Below are positions 35,562 through 44,288 of a DNA stretch of 64,000 nucleotides, one piece after another. Below the pieces are notes generated by a model, which did not search any database, was not told the DNA's origin, and worked only from the letters and a program-made list of their open reading frames with translations. Made by a program: the position numbers and the translations under genes. The stretch spans positions 69,712-133,711 of the forward strand of contig DBTX01000078.1 in NCBI GenBank assembly GCA_002307275.1. The letters run 5' to 3'. Every line of letters begins with the position of its first letter. The first letter of the stretch is position 1. This DNA comes from Hungateiclostridiaceae bacterium UBA1305 (lineage in GTDB: Bacteria > Bacillota > Clostridia > Acetivibrionales > DTU013).

Positions 35562-35891
35562 TCATTTCAAAAATAAACCCTTTTTTAAAGAATCCTGTGT
35601 CTCCTCGATCTGCCTTAGAATAATTGTTTCTGCGATCTCGATCATCTGATAGACCTCAGGACTTTTAATCTTGTATATCACCATCAATCCATCTTTTTTA
35701 CTTTCAACAATCCCCTGGTTCTTAAGTACTGTCAGATGCTGTGAAGTATTTGATTGCTCCGACTCCAGCTGGGGAAGGATCTCGCAGACACACAGCGGTT
35801 TCTCCTTCAGTAGTCTGATGATTTGAAGTCTCGTCGGATGAGCTATCGCTTTAAAAATATTGGAGATCATTTGATTTCCCATGTTTGACAT
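35562..35891 (-). CDS. ArsR-family metalloregulator
   Basis: 109 aa. A winged HTH with the metal-binding type ELCVC arrangement seen here as KEKPLCVCEILPQLESEQSN followed by TSQHLTVLKNQGIVESKKDG. The Cys pair in the alpha-3 region is the classical As(III)/Sb(III) site of ArsR. It should repress its own operon and release DNA when metalloid binds. It is the first gene of arsR-permease-thioredoxin; AGGTGGAG precedes the ATG, and a near-perfect promoter lies at 36017. Confidence 0.92.
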   Translation of the reverse strand: MSNMGNQMISNIFKAIAHPTRLQIIRLLKEKPLCVCEILPQLESEQSNTSQHLTVLKNQGIVESKKDGLMVIYKIKSPEVYQMIEIAETIILRQIEETQDSLKKGLFLK

Positions 35892-36016
35892 TTACTCCAC
35901 CTATCCCTTCTATTCACTTACCGAACTACAATAAATAACAATAATTTTATCTGCTATTTTCGTATTAAATAATATCGTTATTTTACTATATTAGATTTTA
36001 CTTATTTAATAAATTC

Positions 36017-36045
36017 ATTATATAGTCGCTTCGAATGTTTGTCAA
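36017..36045 (-). promoter_or_regulatory. Consensus promoter of the arsR operon
   Basis: TTGACA (36040-36045), 17 bases, TATAAT (36017-36022) on the minus strand: both boxes perfect. Confidence 0.85.
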
Positions 36046-36125
36046 TGCGCATTTAAGAAAATCCTATCTATTTGATTCAGTATTCTGATTAGTGTGCTTG
36101 ACTTATTGAAATGTGAGGGATATCG

Positions 36126-36154
36126 TTGTCAAAAGAAATTATGTGATATAAAAT
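36126..36154 (+). promoter_or_regulatory. Promoter of the DUF3784 gene
   Basis: TTGTCA (36126-36131), 17 bases, TAAAAT (36149-36154). Confidence 0.5.
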
Positions 36155-36318
36155 AGCAGTAATAGGAAAACGCAGGAAGAAATAATGCAAAACGCTGACA
36201 ATGAGCCCCCATAGCAAGGGGTTCATCGGTGGGTTGTGTACATTCTTTATATGCTGCGGACATGTTGGATTATACGAGTATGTATTTGATATTTAACATT
36301 ATTTTGGGGGGAAGTGGA

Positions 36319-37089
36319 ATGGGTGTTGGATTGGCTTGTATTGGGCTATGTATATTATTGGGAATTGTATTGTCAATGGGGAAAGCTTCCTTTTTAATTG
36401 CGGGATTCAATATGATGGCAAAAGAAAACCAAGACAAGTATGATAAAGTGGCTTTATGCAAATTTACGGGAAAAATCATGTTCGCACTTGCATTTAGCAT
36501 GGTCTTTTGGGTTTTATATCAGGCTTTTGAAATCAAGTGTTTGCTCTATATCGGAGTGATATTGTTTTTGGCGTTTTTAATGTTTCTGCTGATCTATACA
36601 AATACAGGTAACAGATTCAAGATTGGAAGTAGCTCAGTGGGAAAGAAACAGCGCAAAGTATCAGAATATTCACCAATGATAATAGGATTGATAAGTTTAC
36701 TTGGATCTGTTATGTTTTTATTTGTGCTTGTAAATGGAACAAAAAAAGAAACGGAAGTTATCATACAGGGTAATCAGATTGTCTTTAAAGGACAGTATGG
36801 TGTTACTGATAACCTGAAAGAAATCACTGATGTTCAGTTGAAAACCAATATCCCTGCCATAGGAATGAAGGTAAATGGAGCAGGTCTTGGGGAAATAATG
36901 AAAGGTGACTTTGAGGTGGAAGGTCTTGGAACCTGCAGGCTATTCGTTCATTCAGAAAAAGGCCCTTTTATTTATATAATGGTTGACGGTAAATATACCA
37001 TCATTAATTTTAAAGATTCAAACGAAACAATGGCAATTTATGAAGAGCTAAAGAAGGCGATTGAAAGTTATGTGAAAAGTGGTAATTGA
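36319..37089 (+). CDS. DUF3784 membrane protein with C-terminal PH-like domain
   Basis: 256 aa from ATG 36319, which follows GGGGGGAAGTGGA; an upstream in-frame extension of 30 codons lacks a site. Residues 1-95: three helices with GKASFLIAGFNMMAKENQ then DKYDKVALCKFTG, the DUF3784 signature. After a fourth helix near 145-165, the last 90 residues are beta-rich (VIIQGNQIVFKGQYGVTDNL) and look like a bacterial PH domain. Anchored in the membrane with the PH-like part probably in the cytosol. Function unknown. Confidence 0.75.
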   Translation: MGVGLACIGLCILLGIVLSMGKASFLIAGFNMMAKENQDKYDKVALCKFTGKIMFALAFSMVFWVLYQAFEIKCLLYIGVILFLAFLMFLLIYTNTGNRFKIGSSSVGKKQRKVSEYSPMIIGLISLLGSVMFLFVLVNGTKKETEVIIQGNQIVFKGQYGVTDNLKEITDVQLKTNIPAIGMKVNGAGLGEIMKGDFEVEGLGTCRLFVHSEKGPFIYIMVDGKYTIINFKDSNETMAIYEELKKAIESYVKSGN

Positions 37090-37157
37090 ACATGAAAATA
37101 TTAGTTCGCCATTATTATATATGTAGTCCTTATCTGTAGATCGTCCTCGCTGTATTC

Positions 37158-37211
37158 AGATGGGGCACTCCTTGAATTTATGGGAGATGGGGCACTCCTT
37201 GAATTTATGGG
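37158..37211. repeat. Exact 27-bp tandem duplication after the MocR gene stop
   Basis: Two identical 27-base units (37158-37184 and 37185-37211), each containing ggggcactccttgaattt. They end two bases before the stop codon of the convergent MocR gene at 37214. Confidence 0.95.
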
Positions 37212-37213
37212 CT

Positions 37214-38611
37214 TCAGAATATAGTTTCTAGTTCCATACGATCTTTATAACCCTTATAGCCCCCTAACAGAATGTTTTTCAGGATATTAAGCCCCTTGAC
37301 GAGTTCCTCCATAGTCTCTGCGCCTGACAACGATATCCTGACAGCCGAAGGCGCTTTCTCCCCGCCAACTGCGAACTTGTCGGCACAAAACACATTGACT
37401 CCGCTTTCACGTGCTGCTATCTCGAATTCCTTTCCACTCCATTCCTCCGGCAGTTTGAGCCAGACGAAGAATCCTCCCGGTATACCTTGGATAGCATATC
37501 CGGATAAAATCCTGCAGGCTTTTTCATATCGCATTTCCGCTTCCCGCAGTTTGTCTGCGATAATCATGTCGGCAGAGCCATCCCTGATACATTCACATGC
37601 AATTGCAACATTCAAAGCTGGCGTCATCCAGATGGTATTGACCACTGCCTGGCCGATTTTGTACAGGAGTTGTTTCGGAGCAGCAACGAACGCCACCCTC
37701 AAGCCAGCATAAAACGCCTTGGAAATTCCGGCAATATAAACGCTGTTTTCCGGTACCAAAGGCGTTATAGCCTGCTGGTTTTTCTGATTTGAAAAGCTGT
37801 ATATATCATCCTCAATCATAATCAGTCCGTGCCGCAGGATAACATCCGACAGTTCTCTTTTTCGCTGCAGTGACATGACGGAGGTGGTGGGATTCTGCAT
37901 GTTAGGCATCAGATAGACTCCTTTGACAGGACTCCTTTGGCAAACCCTTTCAAGACTCTCGGGCAGCATACCTTCTGCATCCATCGCAACAGGCTCCAGC
38001 TTGATTCCAAGTGTTTTTGCAATTGCCTTCATGCCGGGGTAGATCAGATACTCCGCTGCAATTTTGTCCCCGGACTTGAAAAATGAACTTAAGATGCAGG
38101 TCAGAGCATGCTGCGCTCCCGAACAGATAAGTATATTCTCTTTTGGTATTTCTATGCCAAACCGCTTGACCCATAAAGCGCCGGTCTCCCTGTGTTCCGG
38201 CAATCCAAGCGGATCGCTGTATCTCATGTACCTGTTCAGTTGCCTGGTTTTCAGAAGATTTTCAATGGTTTTGGATATGTCAGGTTCTTTTATGTAAAGC
38301 GGTAAAACCAGTCCCATTTCAATAGCTTGTACATTTCTTTCGCCAGGTTGTGCCATTGACGCATAGATACCCACATCAGCGGTAATAAATGTACCCCGGC
38401 CGACTGTTCCTGTTATCAGTCCTCTCTTTTCAGCGTTTGCGTATGCGCGCGTTATGGTTGTGACGTTGACACCTATTATCTCTGCCAGTTCACGGTGCGT
38501 GGGCATTCTTTCACCCGGCTTTAACGTCCCATTTCTCACATCTCTCTCCATAGCGTCTGCAATAGCGATATATAACGATTTATCCGTGTCAATAATTCGC
38601 GGGTTCCACAT
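37214..38611 (-). CDS. MocR-family regulator (GntR HTH fused to PLP aminotransferase-like domain)
   Basis: 465 aa from ATG 38611, selected because it lies downstream of the inferred transcription start and has GTGAG upstream. N-terminal winged HTH: GTLKPGERMPTHRELAEIIG, VNVTTITRAYANAEKRGLIT. The large aminotransferase fold I domain follows, with SGAQHALTCILSSF, MIEDDIYSFS and the PLP-Lys segment AGISKAFYAGLRVAFVAAP. MocR proteins use PLP-amine adducts as ligand and often activate a divergent PLP-enzyme gene, while repressing themselves. That is exactly the arrangement with the decarboxylase at 38829. Confidence 0.92.
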   Translation of the reverse strand: MWNPRIIDTDKSLYIAIADAMERDVRNGTLKPGERMPTHRELAEIIGVNVTTITRAYANAEKRGLITGTVGRGTFITADVGIYASMAQPGERNVQAIEMGLVLPLYIKEPDISKTIENLLKTRQLNRYMRYSDPLGLPEHRETGALWVKRFGIEIPKENILICSGAQHALTCILSSFFKSGDKIAAEYLIYPGMKAIAKTLGIKLEPVAMDAEGMLPESLERVCQRSPVKGVYLMPNMQNPTTSVMSLQRKRELSDVILRHGLIMIEDDIYSFSNQKNQQAITPLVPENSVYIAGISKAFYAGLRVAFVAAPKQLLYKIGQAVVNTIWMTPALNVAIACECIRDGSADMIIADKLREAEMRYEKACRILSGYAIQGIPGGFFVWLKLPEEWSGKEFEIAARESGVNVFCADKFAVGGEKAPSAVRISLSGAETMEELVKGLNILKNILLGGYKGYKDRMELETIF

Positions 38612-38645
38612 TTGTATGCTCACTTTCATTATTGTATTACATACA

Positions 38646-38674
38646 ATTGTATGATTGACGTCATACAATGTCAA
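38646..38674 (-). promoter_or_regulatory. mocR promoter, overlapping the opposing decarboxylase promoter
   Basis: TTGACA (38669-38674), 17 bases, TACAAT (38646-38651) on the minus strand. ATACAAT/ATTGTAT words at 38631-38637, 38641-38652 and 38663-38669 are probable MocR half-sites. Confidence 0.7.
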
Positions 38675-38684
38675 GTATTATAAT
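38655..38684 (+). promoter_or_regulatory. Promoter of the PLP decarboxylase gene
   Basis: TTGACG (38655-38660), 18 bases, TATAAT (38679-38684) on the plus strand. It lies face to face with, and interleaved in, the mocR promoter. Confidence 0.75.
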
Positions 38685-38828
38685 GGATACACTTGGCAAA
38701 ATTTGAAGGCATTTAACCTCTGTAAATTTGGAGCAAGACATATGATTGCTATGGTTTGTTCCGTATATGCTTAAAGAATAGTGTTAACTATGAAAAACCC
38801 GTTTCAACCGGGCATGGAGAGTAAAAAT

Positions 38829-40214
38829 ATGACTGACATCAGAATCCAAATGCATAAGCAGCTGCAGAGCAAATCTTTATTTGAAAATGCAAAAACCTAT
38901 GCATACGATTATATGGACACAATCACCCAACGGCCTGTATTTCCGGCTCAAGATGCTATCAAGGCGCTGGAGCTCTTCAATGAACCAATGCCCATGACTC
39001 CTTCGGAACCATTAGAGATTCTCAGACAGCTGCATGAGATCGGTTCTCCGGCTACAGTTGCACAAACTGCCGGCCGGTACTTCGGCTTTGTAAACGGAGG
39101 CACAATACCCGTGGCTGTCGCTTCAAAATGGCTGTCGGATGTATGGGACCAGAATGCAGCGCTGTATGTAATTTCACCTATTGTTTCTAAATTGGAGGAA
39201 GTTTGCGAAAAATGGCTAACTGGGCTTTTCGGGCTGAGTGACGGAACAGCGGCAGGCTTTGTCAGCGGCTCCTCCACCGCAATAGTCTGCGGACTGGCGG
39301 CAGCAAGGGACGAACTGCTGCGGAGGGTGGGCTGGGATGTAAGCTGCAAAGGCTTGTTCGGCGCGCCGAATATAAGAGTGATTCTGGGAGAGCAGGCGCA
39401 TTCTTCGGTATTCAAGGCGTTGTCGCTCCTTGGTTTGGGCAGAGAGCGTGTAGAGCTGGTTCCGGTCGATTCGCAGGGGCGTATGATTGCAGAAAAAGTA
39501 CCTAAATTGGACAACACTACTCTGGTCATACTTCAGGCCGGAAATGTGAATACCGGTGCCTTTGATCCAATAGAGAAGATATGCGACATGGCAAACCATG
39601 CAGGTGCATGGGTCCATATTGACGGAGCATTCGGACTTTGGGCAGCTGCATCCGGCACCACAAAACACCTGACCCTGGGAATTGAGAAGGCTGACTCGTG
39701 GTCCGCCGATGCGCATAAAACGCTCAATGCGCCATATGACTGTGGCATTGTCCTTTGCAGAAACAGAAATGCGCTTGTCTCTGCCATGCAGGCAACAGGC
39801 TCCTACATTCAATACAGCACCAACAGGGACGGAATGTTGTATACACCCGAAATGTCAAGGCGGGCAAGAGCTGTGGAACTGTGGGCGGCGTTGAAATCCC
39901 TCGGGCGAAGCGGCATCGCGGAACTGGTCGACGGTCTATGCGAACGAGCGCGGCAATTTGCACGGATACTGCGTGACAATAGTTTTACTATACTTAATGA
40001 AGTGGTCTTCAATCAGGTACTTGTATCGTGTGAAACACAGGAGAAAACTAAAGCAGCGCTTGCAAACCTGCAAAGCTCTGGTGAATGCTGGTGCGGCGGA
40101 GCACTGTGGAATGGAGAGCCTGCGATCCGCATCAGTGTATGTTCGTGGGCTACTTCAGAGGAAGACATCATCAGATCTGCTGCGGCATTCATTCATGTGC
40201 GGGACATGGAATAA
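38829..40214 (+). CDS. PLP-dependent group II decarboxylase-like protein
   Basis: 461 aa from ATG 38829 (GGAGAG seven bases upstream; an earlier GTG/ATG has no site). The fold is that of aromatic-amino-acid/glutamate decarboxylases: GRYFGFVNGGTIPVAVASKW, FVSGSSTAIVCGLAAARDEL, VHIDGAFGLWAA with the PLP-pyridine Asp, and the Schiff-base Lys in SADAHKTLNAPYDCG. Substrate unknown; relatives decarboxylate aromatic amino acids, cysteine sulfinate or diaminobutyrate. It is probably activated by the divergent MocR protein. Confidence 0.88.
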   Translation: MTDIRIQMHKQLQSKSLFENAKTYAYDYMDTITQRPVFPAQDAIKALELFNEPMPMTPSEPLEILRQLHEIGSPATVAQTAGRYFGFVNGGTIPVAVASKWLSDVWDQNAALYVISPIVSKLEEVCEKWLTGLFGLSDGTAAGFVSGSSTAIVCGLAAARDELLRRVGWDVSCKGLFGAPNIRVILGEQAHSSVFKALSLLGLGRERVELVPVDSQGRMIAEKVPKLDNTTLVILQAGNVNTGAFDPIEKICDMANHAGAWVHIDGAFGLWAAASGTTKHLTLGIEKADSWSADAHKTLNAPYDCGIVLCRNRNALVSAMQATGSYIQYSTNRDGMLYTPEMSRRARAVELWAALKSLGRSGIAELVDGLCERARQFARILRDNSFTILNEVVFNQVLVSCETQEKTKAALANLQSSGECWCGGALWNGEPAIRISVCSWATSEEDIIRSAAAFIHVRDME

Positions 40215-40307
40215 ACTACCGGTCAGTTTCACTATGAAATGATCAGGTTCTCCTATAAAAACCATGTAGCCATCTACCCAGAATAGAATGATAATACAGG
40301 AGGATTC

Positions 40308-40575
40308 ATGATGAAAACATTCAAATTCAAAAAAATAGATGCCTTCACAAACGGCAGTTCCCCGGGAAATCCCGCAGCTGCCGTTTATCTCGATTCTTTA
40401 TCTGGTCAAAAACGGTTATAGGCCTGAAGCTACAATCACCCTGGAGCAGAACGGTACACGCAGCAACACCAACAGGGTCAAGCTTGAATTCTCGCAAAAC
40501 AAAGACGGCACACCTCAGGTTCTTTTCGGAGGCAATGCCGTCGTAAGGGTCAGCGGAGAATACCGCTTGTTTTAA
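40308..40575 (+). pseudogene. PhzF-family gene with internal deletion
   Basis: A good ribosome site (ACAGGAGGATTC) precedes FKKIDAFTNGSSPGNPAAAV, the PhzF N-terminus. After about 37 codons comes TAG. In the next frame GYRPEATITLEQNGTRSNTN ... VLFGGNAVVRVSGEY gives the PhzF C-terminus. About 200 central codons are gone. The intact relative is at 30206, but the two N-termini differ, so this is an older paralogue rather than a recent copy. Confidence 0.7.
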
Positions 40576-40609
40576 TATCTGGTAAGAACTCAGGCTCCTG
40601 CCTGCCAGT

Positions 40610-41635
40610 CTACTTTATTATTGTTTCATATCCGTCAGTATTGATATTGAGGTTTTCTGAAGTCCCGATAATGTATGCCTTCAAATAGGCGGCTTTCACC
40701 TTGACTCCACTATATTGTTCCAAGTTCACATCATCACTGAATTCCAATGATTTTCCCGGTTCAATCACCGTTTGTGTCAGCGCCGCTATAAATGATTTAT
40801 CCGCCGACCACCTGTACAGGCTATTCCTACCGGCATCAAGCAATTCAAAGTCGAATTTCTGCCCTGAACTATGATTGATGACCACTTTCGAAGCCGAATT
40901 GTTCGTTATTGTCAGCTTCATATGGATCACGCCATCCTTCATTTCTGCAGAAGGTGTAACCTGAACCGGTGACAATTCCTGATCCATCAGGCGTAATAGC
41001 CTGTCAGTGACTGTTACCGCCTGTGCCCTTGTTGCAAGGTCTGCAGGATAGAACTTCGCATTGGCAGGCCTCTTAATCAGCCCGTCATGCTCTGCTCTTG
41101 CAATTTCACCAGAATAAACCGGATTGATTTTATCCTGATCCGCAAATGGAATGGTTGACAGCTTAATCTGCTTGAACTTATCACCCATCTTATACTTGTA
41201 TGCATTCATCAGGAAATGCACCATTTCTTCCCGTGTCAATGTGTCATTGGGCCTGAACGTGCCTTTGTAATCTATAATGTTGGCGATCACCAGATCGTAA
41301 AGCGCCGATGCATATGGTTCCTCGTTCTTCACATCACTGTAGAATTCCCCGATATCCGTCGCCTTGAAATACTGGATCTGAATACCAAGAGACTTGTGCA
41401 GCAGCAGTACAAATTCGCTTCTTGTAATCGGCTTGTTTGGCTGAAACTTGCCATCATTTATACCGAGCATCGTCTGATCCACGATTCGGTTTATGGAATC
41501 CTCCGCCCAGTGCCCGGAAATATCGGTGAAACCTGGCGCCTTCGTCCCAGCAGATGTATTATCTTGTGCCAATACTGCCGCGTTCATGGATAAGATTGCT
41601 ATCATAACAATTATTGCAGTTATTATTCTTCTCAT
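40610..41635 (-). CDS. Secreted S-layer homology protein with BsuPI-like C-terminal domain
   Basis: 341 aa from ATG 41635 (AAGGGTGG upstream). Signal peptide about 1-24: MRRIITAIIVMIAILSMNAA. Three SLH repeats follow: FTDISGHWAEDSINRIVDQT, a second around YASALYDLVIANIIDYKGTF with FRPNDTLTREEMVHFLM, and a third around FADQDKINPVYSGEIARAEH. They attach to pyruvylated secondary cell wall polymer. The last 110 residues, KLTITNNSASKVVINHSSGQ then FDFELLDAGRNSLYRWSADK, match the BsuPI proteinase-inhibitor domain. This would display the domain on the cell surface. Confidence 0.88.
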   Translation of the reverse strand: MRRIITAIIVMIAILSMNAAVLAQDNTSAGTKAPGFTDISGHWAEDSINRIVDQTMLGINDGKFQPNKPITRSEFVLLLHKSLGIQIQYFKATDIGEFYSDVKNEEPYASALYDLVIANIIDYKGTFRPNDTLTREEMVHFLMNAYKYKMGDKFKQIKLSTIPFADQDKINPVYSGEIARAEHDGLIKRPANAKFYPADLATRAQAVTVTDRLLRLMDQELSPVQVTPSAEMKDGVIHMKLTITNNSASKVVINHSSGQKFDFELLDAGRNSLYRWSADKSFIAALTQTVIEPGKSLEFSDDVNLEQYSGVKVKAAYLKAYIIGTSENLNINTDGYETIIK

Positions 41636-41888
41636 TTCATTTCCCACCCTTGTCAATTATATTATGTAATCTGCAGATGTATTATTAGACGGGTGGTTTT
41701 GAAATACGTTCCAGACTTATTGTTACAATTTGATATCAGCAAAGCGAAAATAGCATAAAACCACAGGCCAAAATACGCCCATATTGCTGCAAGCTACGTC
41801 GTTTCCTTCACAAAGCAGGCCCCTGGCCGTAAGCTTATATGCTGTGGCAATGACCAGGTATTGCAGGATTCATAGCTGCGCATAGTCA

Positions 41889-42929
41889 TTATAGTACTTT
41901 TATTTCTTTTAAAACTTCTTTCATCGCATCAATAACATATCGTATATCTTCCCTGGATATCCAGTAATGTGTTACGAATCTCATTGAACCGTCATCCCCT
42001 GAATTGAAAATAATTCCATTTTTTCTCATGCCAACTGCAAATTTATGCATATCCAGTCCCGGATTTGCCATTTCAAAAAACACCATGTTGATATGGACAT
42101 CCGCCGGATTTACTTTAATACCGGGGATTGTAGAAAGCTCTTTTGCAAGGTAACATGCGTTGTCATGGTCTTCTCCGAGCCTGAGTGTCATTTTTTCAAG
42201 CGCAATAAGTCCAGCCGCCGCCAGAAATCCCGCCTGGCGCATGCCGCCGCCCATCAGCTTCCTGCCTTTTCTTGCCCTGGCAATAAAGCCGCTGCTGCCT
42301 GCAAGCATGGAGCCTATAGGTGCACAAAGACCTTTGGAGAGGCAAAACATTACAGAGTCGCAATATTGGGTAATATCCCGCGCATCAATGTTCAAATAAG
42401 TTGCAGCATTAAACAATCTGGCCCCATCCAGATGGACCGGTATCTCATGCTTATGAGCCGTTTCATGGATTCTGCACATATTCTCGAGAGGCACAACTCT
42501 GCCATTTGCAAGTGCATTCTCTATACAGATCAATCCCGTACTGGGTTCATGGAGATCCTCTTCACGTATTCTGGACTCAATAGCCGAAGTGTCGGCTTGT
42601 TCAATGAAGCCCGGCAGTGCACGCAACTGCACCCCTGCAATGACAGATGCCGCTCCCACCTCATGTTGTACAATATGGCACTGTTCGCCAAGAATGACCT
42701 CGGTCCCGCGCCTGCAATGCGTTAAAAGCGCCAGCTGATTTCCAAAGGTTCCGCTTGGCACAAAAAGCGCCGCTTCCTTCCCGACCTTTTCGGCAGCATA
42801 TTCCTCAAGCCTGTTAACCGTAGGGTCATCCCCGTAAACATCATCTCCAACCTCCGCAGCATACATGGCATCGCGCATTTCCTGCGTCGGCTTTGTTACA
42901 GTATCACTTCTTAGGTCAATGATTTTCAT
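41889..42929 (-). CDS. Low-specificity L-threonine aldolase
   Basis: 346 aa from ATG 42929 (GGGGAGTG upstream). PLP enzyme of fold I that splits threonine to glycine and acetaldehyde. It starts KIIDLRSDTVTKPTQEMRDA, followed by EVGDDVYGDDPTVNRLE, IPVHLDGARLFNAA with the PLP-Asp, and the PLP-Lys in VMFCLSKGLCAPIGSML. Length and motifs are typical (LtaE/GLY1 group). It stands alone; deoC at the other end of the window also yields acetaldehyde, but no link is implied. Confidence 0.94.
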   Translation of the reverse strand: MKIIDLRSDTVTKPTQEMRDAMYAAEVGDDVYGDDPTVNRLEEYAAEKVGKEAALFVPSGTFGNQLALLTHCRRGTEVILGEQCHIVQHEVGAASVIAGVQLRALPGFIEQADTSAIESRIREEDLHEPSTGLICIENALANGRVVPLENMCRIHETAHKHEIPVHLDGARLFNAATYLNIDARDITQYCDSVMFCLSKGLCAPIGSMLAGSSGFIARARKGRKLMGGGMRQAGFLAAAGLIALEKMTLRLGEDHDNACYLAKELSTIPGIKVNPADVHINMVFFEMANPGLDMHKFAVGMRKNGIIFNSGDDGSMRFVTHYWISREDIRYVIDAMKEVLKEIKVL

Positions 42930-43266
42930 TTGTATCACTCCCCGAATCACATCGTATTAAAATCCGTCTATTGCTCGTTCAGATGCCATTTTAACATATG
43001 GCTCTGTCACTTCGACCACTTATCATTATATCTTTTTAAACGGACTTTCCTGCGGGTTATGCTTTGCCAAAAAAAACACCTATTTGCTCATTATATCACA
43101 CGATAAATACCTGCAGAATCGTCAAAACAGCTTCCTTCCGAAAGCTGTTCCAATTTGGGCAACTTTTTTTGAATACCTGCATCATTTCAATTGTTTTGTA
43201 TTAAAGATTGACAGCCATTGAGGTGGGGGACATCTTTTGCCTCGCTATAGTATCCGGAAAGTAACC
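42930..43266. other. 337-bp gap between ddl and threonine aldolase genes
   Basis: Contains the ddl terminator (43122-43149) and the region upstream of that. No gene or other element recognised. Confidence 0.5.
43122..43149 (-). terminator. Terminator after ddl
   Basis: AACAGCTT / AAGCTGTT 8-bp stem (43126-43133 with 43142-43149), followed in the minus direction by TTTT. Confidence 0.65.
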
Positions 43267-44265
43267 TCACATACAGGCGAGCTCTATCAACCTGTCTATC
43301 AATTCACCATAGGCGATTCCCGAATACTCCATCATTTTGGGATACATGCTTATATCCGTAAACCCCGGAAGCGTGTTTACCTCATTAAAATAAATCTCGC
43401 CATCTTCTTTGGAAATGAAGAAATCCACCCTGCTTAGTCCTCTTCCATTGATGCCCCTGAAAACCTTTTCCACATAAGCCTTGATCTTATCAATCTGCTC
43501 ATTTCCCAGCTTTGCGGGAATTTCCGCTCTGGATTTCTGATTATTATATTTTGCATCGAAATCATATAATTCATTTGCTGACAATATTTCACCGGGCTCG
43601 GAGATGATCAGTTCCGTATTGCCCAGAACCGCACATTCTATTTCCCTTGCCGGTATGAATTTTTCGATCAAAAGCTTTTGATCGTATAAAAATGCAAGCT
43701 CGACTGCCTTCATGAGTTCATCCTGATTGCTGACCTTTGTTATACCATAGGAGGAGCCAGCATTACACGGTTTTATAATTAATGGATAATCACCTACTAT
43801 GCTTTTATCCACGACCACATCCTGACCTCTTGAAAACACCTGGTAGGGTACGATCGGAACGGACTTCAGCGCTGCCAGGACCTTTGTATACTCCTTATCC
43901 ATCCCCACGGAAGAGGCAAGTACGCCACAGCCTACATATTTTATCCCGCAAAGCTCAAACAATCCCTGGATAGTGCCATCTTCGCCATTTTTACCGTGAA
44001 GCACCGGAAATGCAATATCATGATTTTTTATCAATCCGATGATATCTTTTATCTCTTCCAGGTTCTCTTTTTCATTCAGCCATTCATTTGATTTCACACT
44101 TTTGTTGGATCCTTTGAATTCGAACCATTCTCCGTTCTTGCTGATCCCTACCCTGGTGACCTCATATTTGCCCGTATCGACATTTTCCAGAACATTTCCT
44201 GCCGATATACAGGAAATGTCATGTTCCGAGGATTGGCCCCCGAAAACAACCAATAATTTTAACAT
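43267..44265 (-). CDS. ddl: D-alanine-D-alanine ligase
   Basis: 332 aa ATP-grasp enzyme making the D-Ala-D-Ala dipeptide for peptidoglycan. LVVFGGQSSEHDISCISAGN, AFPVLHGKNGEDGTIQGLFE, KPCNAGSSYGITKV, EKFIPAREIECAVLG, and the closing NEVNTLPGFTDISMYP are diagnostic. The omega loop reads LYDFDAKYNNQKSR with the Lys-Tyr of ordinary D-Ala ligases, so there is no sign of D-Lac or D-Ser specificity. It follows murF by 23 bases, so the two successive steps (dipeptide synthesis and attachment) are encoded together. Confidence 0.95.
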   Translation of the reverse strand: MLKLLVVFGGQSSEHDISCISAGNVLENVDTGKYEVTRVGISKNGEWFEFKGSNKSVKSNEWLNEKENLEEIKDIIGLIKNHDIAFPVLHGKNGEDGTIQGLFELCGIKYVGCGVLASSVGMDKEYTKVLAALKSVPIVPYQVFSRGQDVVVDKSIVGDYPLIIKPCNAGSSYGITKVSNQDELMKAVELAFLYDQKLLIEKFIPAREIECAVLGNTELIISEPGEILSANELYDFDAKYNNQKSRAEIPAKLGNEQIDKIKAYVEKVFRGINGRGLSRVDFFISKEDGEIYFNEVNTLPGFTDISMYPKMMEYSGIAYGELIDRLIELACM

Positions 44266-44288
44266 GATATACTCCCCTGATCCCTTTA

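Larger units (their letters stand above)
35892..36318. other. 427-bp divergent intergenic region
   Basis: Holds the arsR promoter (36017-36045), AT-rich inverted words around aataac/gttatt between it and the arsR start that are likely ArsR sites, the promoter of the DUF3784 gene (36126-36154), and a 9-bp hairpin with one wobble, ATGAGCCCC/GGGGTTCAT (36201-36226). No gene seen. Confidence 0.6.
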
